A stretch of DNA of 64,000 bases, taken from Bacteroidia bacterium. GTDB taxonomy: Bacteria > Bacteroidota > Bacteroidia > B-17B0 > Aurantibacillaceae. The notes under the pieces were generated by a model. That model had not been told where the DNA came from. It worked only from the letters and a program-made list of their open reading frames with translations, and did no database searches. Both the position numbers and the translations under genes were made by a program. The stretch is taken from contig JACMNO010000013.1 of assembly GCA_014378485.1 (NCBI GenBank), positions 44,721-108,720 of the forward strand, read 5' to 3'. Below are positions 63,114-64,000 of this stretch, in pieces. The first letter of the stretch is position 1; each line of letters starts with the position of its first letter.

Positions 63114-63677
63114 ATGAAAAACGTTGCCATATTTGCTTCAGGAGAAGGAACTAACGCTGAGAACCTGTTTAATTATTTTATGAATGATAAACGGGTGAAA
63201 ATAAAACTTGTCGTTACTAATTCGGATAAGGCGGGCGTGATTGAAAAGGCAGAAAGACATAAAAAAAATGTACAGATCATCAGTAAATCTGCTTTATACG
63301 AATACACTGCAAAAATCATTGAATTTCTGGAAGCAGAAAAAATTGATCTGATCATATTGGCCGGTTTCCTTTTAAAGATGCCTGAACAATTCATCAAAGC
63401 ATTTCCGGATAAAATAGTGAACATCCATCCAGCACTTCTGCCAAAGTACGGTGGTGCAGGGATGTACGGCATGAATGTTCATAAAGCGGTCATTGAAAAT
63501 AAAGAATTGGAAAGTGGGGTGACTGTTCACTTTGTAAACGAAGAGTATGATAAAGGAGAAATTATCTTACAGGCTAAATGCACAGTTGATTTTAATGAAA
63601 CTCCGGAGAGCTTATCTGCAAAAGTTAGAAAACTAGAGTTTGAATATTTTCCGAAAGCAATAGAGAAAATTATTTAG
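63114..63677 (+). CDS. purN: Phosphoribosylglycinamide formyltransferase PurN
   Basis: Transfers a formyl group from 10-formyl-THF to GAR in purine synthesis. The 187-residue product has the N-terminal FASGEGTNAENLFNYF (about residues 7-22), LIILAGFLLKMPEQFI (about 79-94), the catalytic NIHPALLPKYGGAGMYGMNV (Asn/His near 103-105) and GVTVHFVNEEYDKGEIILQ with the catalytic aspartate (about 145). Its length is typical for Bacteroidota. A -7-like TATTTTCG lies 41 bases upstream of the start; a palindrome AACTCTTTTAAAGAGTT follows the gene and may terminate it. Confidence 0.96.
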   Translation: MKNVAIFASGEGTNAENLFNYFMNDKRVKIKLVVTNSDKAGVIEKAERHKKNVQIISKSALYEYTAKIIEFLEAEKIDLIILAGFLLKMPEQFIKAFPDKIVNIHPALLPKYGGAGMYGMNVHKAVIENKELESGVTVHFVNEEYDKGEIILQAKCTVDFNETPESLSAKVRKLEFEYFPKAIEKII

Positions 63678-63810
63678 GGTTCACTCAAAACACTGAAATA
63701 GCAATAGATTCAACTCTTTTAAAGAGTTTACTTTCTTTTTTATGCGAGGCTTTTGCGGAAAATATTTGAAAAGGTTTGCATCATTTAGCAGCACATTTAT
63801 CATACGTTAG

Positions 63811-63942
63811 TCACGCCATGGCGTGAGTGCGGCTGTTTTTGGCGAAAGAGAGCGAACTACGATTTTTTAGGCGGCACTGCGGAGACATTTTGTGCGATAA
63901 AAAATGGGAGTTGGTCTTTCGCCTTGTCACGCCGAGGCGTGA
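63811..63942. repeat. Nested inverted-repeat element
   Basis: The 16-base palindrome TCACGCCATGGCGTGA (63811-63826) and its relative TCACGCCGAGGCGTGA (63927-63942) bracket an internal inverted pair GGCGAAAGA (63841) / TCTTTCGCC (63915). The 323-base tail of the window after purN otherwise contains no gene. Confidence 0.65.
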
Positions 63943-63961
63943 TTGTTTCTTTGCAGTTTAT

Positions 63962-63982
63962 CCTGAGCGCAGTCGAAGGGCC
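63962..63982. repeat. CCTGAGCGCAGTCGAAGG intergenic repeat
   Basis: CCTGAGCGCAGTCGAAGG is the reverse orientation of the core at 16680 (CTTCGACnGCGCTnAG). I know this as a very common palindromic repeat in Bacteroidota genomes. Confidence 0.65.
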
Positions 63983-64000
63983 AAGCAAAAAGAAAGTAAA

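Overview
The window is a 64 kb piece of a low-GC genome from the phylum Bacteroidota. This rests on the mraZ-to-ftsZ (dcw) gene order with an FtsI carrying a C-terminal PASTA domain, a GldM paralogue, proteins with type IX secretion (T9SS) sorting domains, promoter elements of the Bacteroidota type (TTTG, about 19 bases, TAnnTTTG), and several families of short palindromic intergenic repeats that I associate with this phylum. Genus cannot be read from the sequence. No rRNA, tRNA or CRISPR array was recognised.

Region 1 (1-15.6 kb, minus strand) is a complete division and cell-wall (dcw) cluster read from right to left: mraZ, rsmH, an ftsL-like gene, ftsI, murE, mraY, murD, a free-standing MurD C-terminal domain, ftsW, murG, murC, ftsQ, ftsA and the 5' part of ftsZ. 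Four 10-base GTGG-type repeats upstream of mraZ look like MraZ operators. MurE carries DNPR, so the peptidoglycan is probably of the meso-diaminopimelate type.

Region 2 (15.7-35.4 kb) is mixed housekeeping: a PlsC-like acyltransferase, ispF, a DUF6340-type lipoprotein, methylmalonyl-CoA epimerase, tatA, gatA, mrp, two secreted proteins (one collagen-like, one with a T9SS sorting domain), a lone gldM, aspartate kinase, corA, an ECF sigma factor, lysS, a thioredoxin-fold DUF255 protein and a metallo-beta-lactamase-fold hydrolase.

Region 3 (35.4-45.8 kb) is surface and export. It holds a 1,097-residue peptidase-MA-like/TolB-propeller/beta-barrel protein, a half-size TauE, and an AT-rich operon with a divergent TetR-type regulator. 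That operon has an unusual single gene in which an ABC-exporter transmembrane domain without its ATPase is fused to an HlyD-type adaptor, followed by tolC and three small genes of unclear role. A 0.6 kb stretch with a likely transposase relic follows.

Region 4 (45.8-64 kb) holds gatB, dnaG, a TPR/SpoIIE-type phosphatase, an orphan T9SS sorting-domain fragment, a small secreted protein and a 3,420-residue SprB-like adhesin (CUB-like, PKD-like, P-domain, about 30 SprB repeats, CHU_C sorting domain), then purN and a cluster of palindromic repeats. The most interesting items are the ABC-TMD/HlyD fusion, the orphan MurD domain, the coding tails created by repeats or terminators, the five-repeat supermodule in the adhesin, and two secreted-protein genes whose leaders lack a standard start codon.
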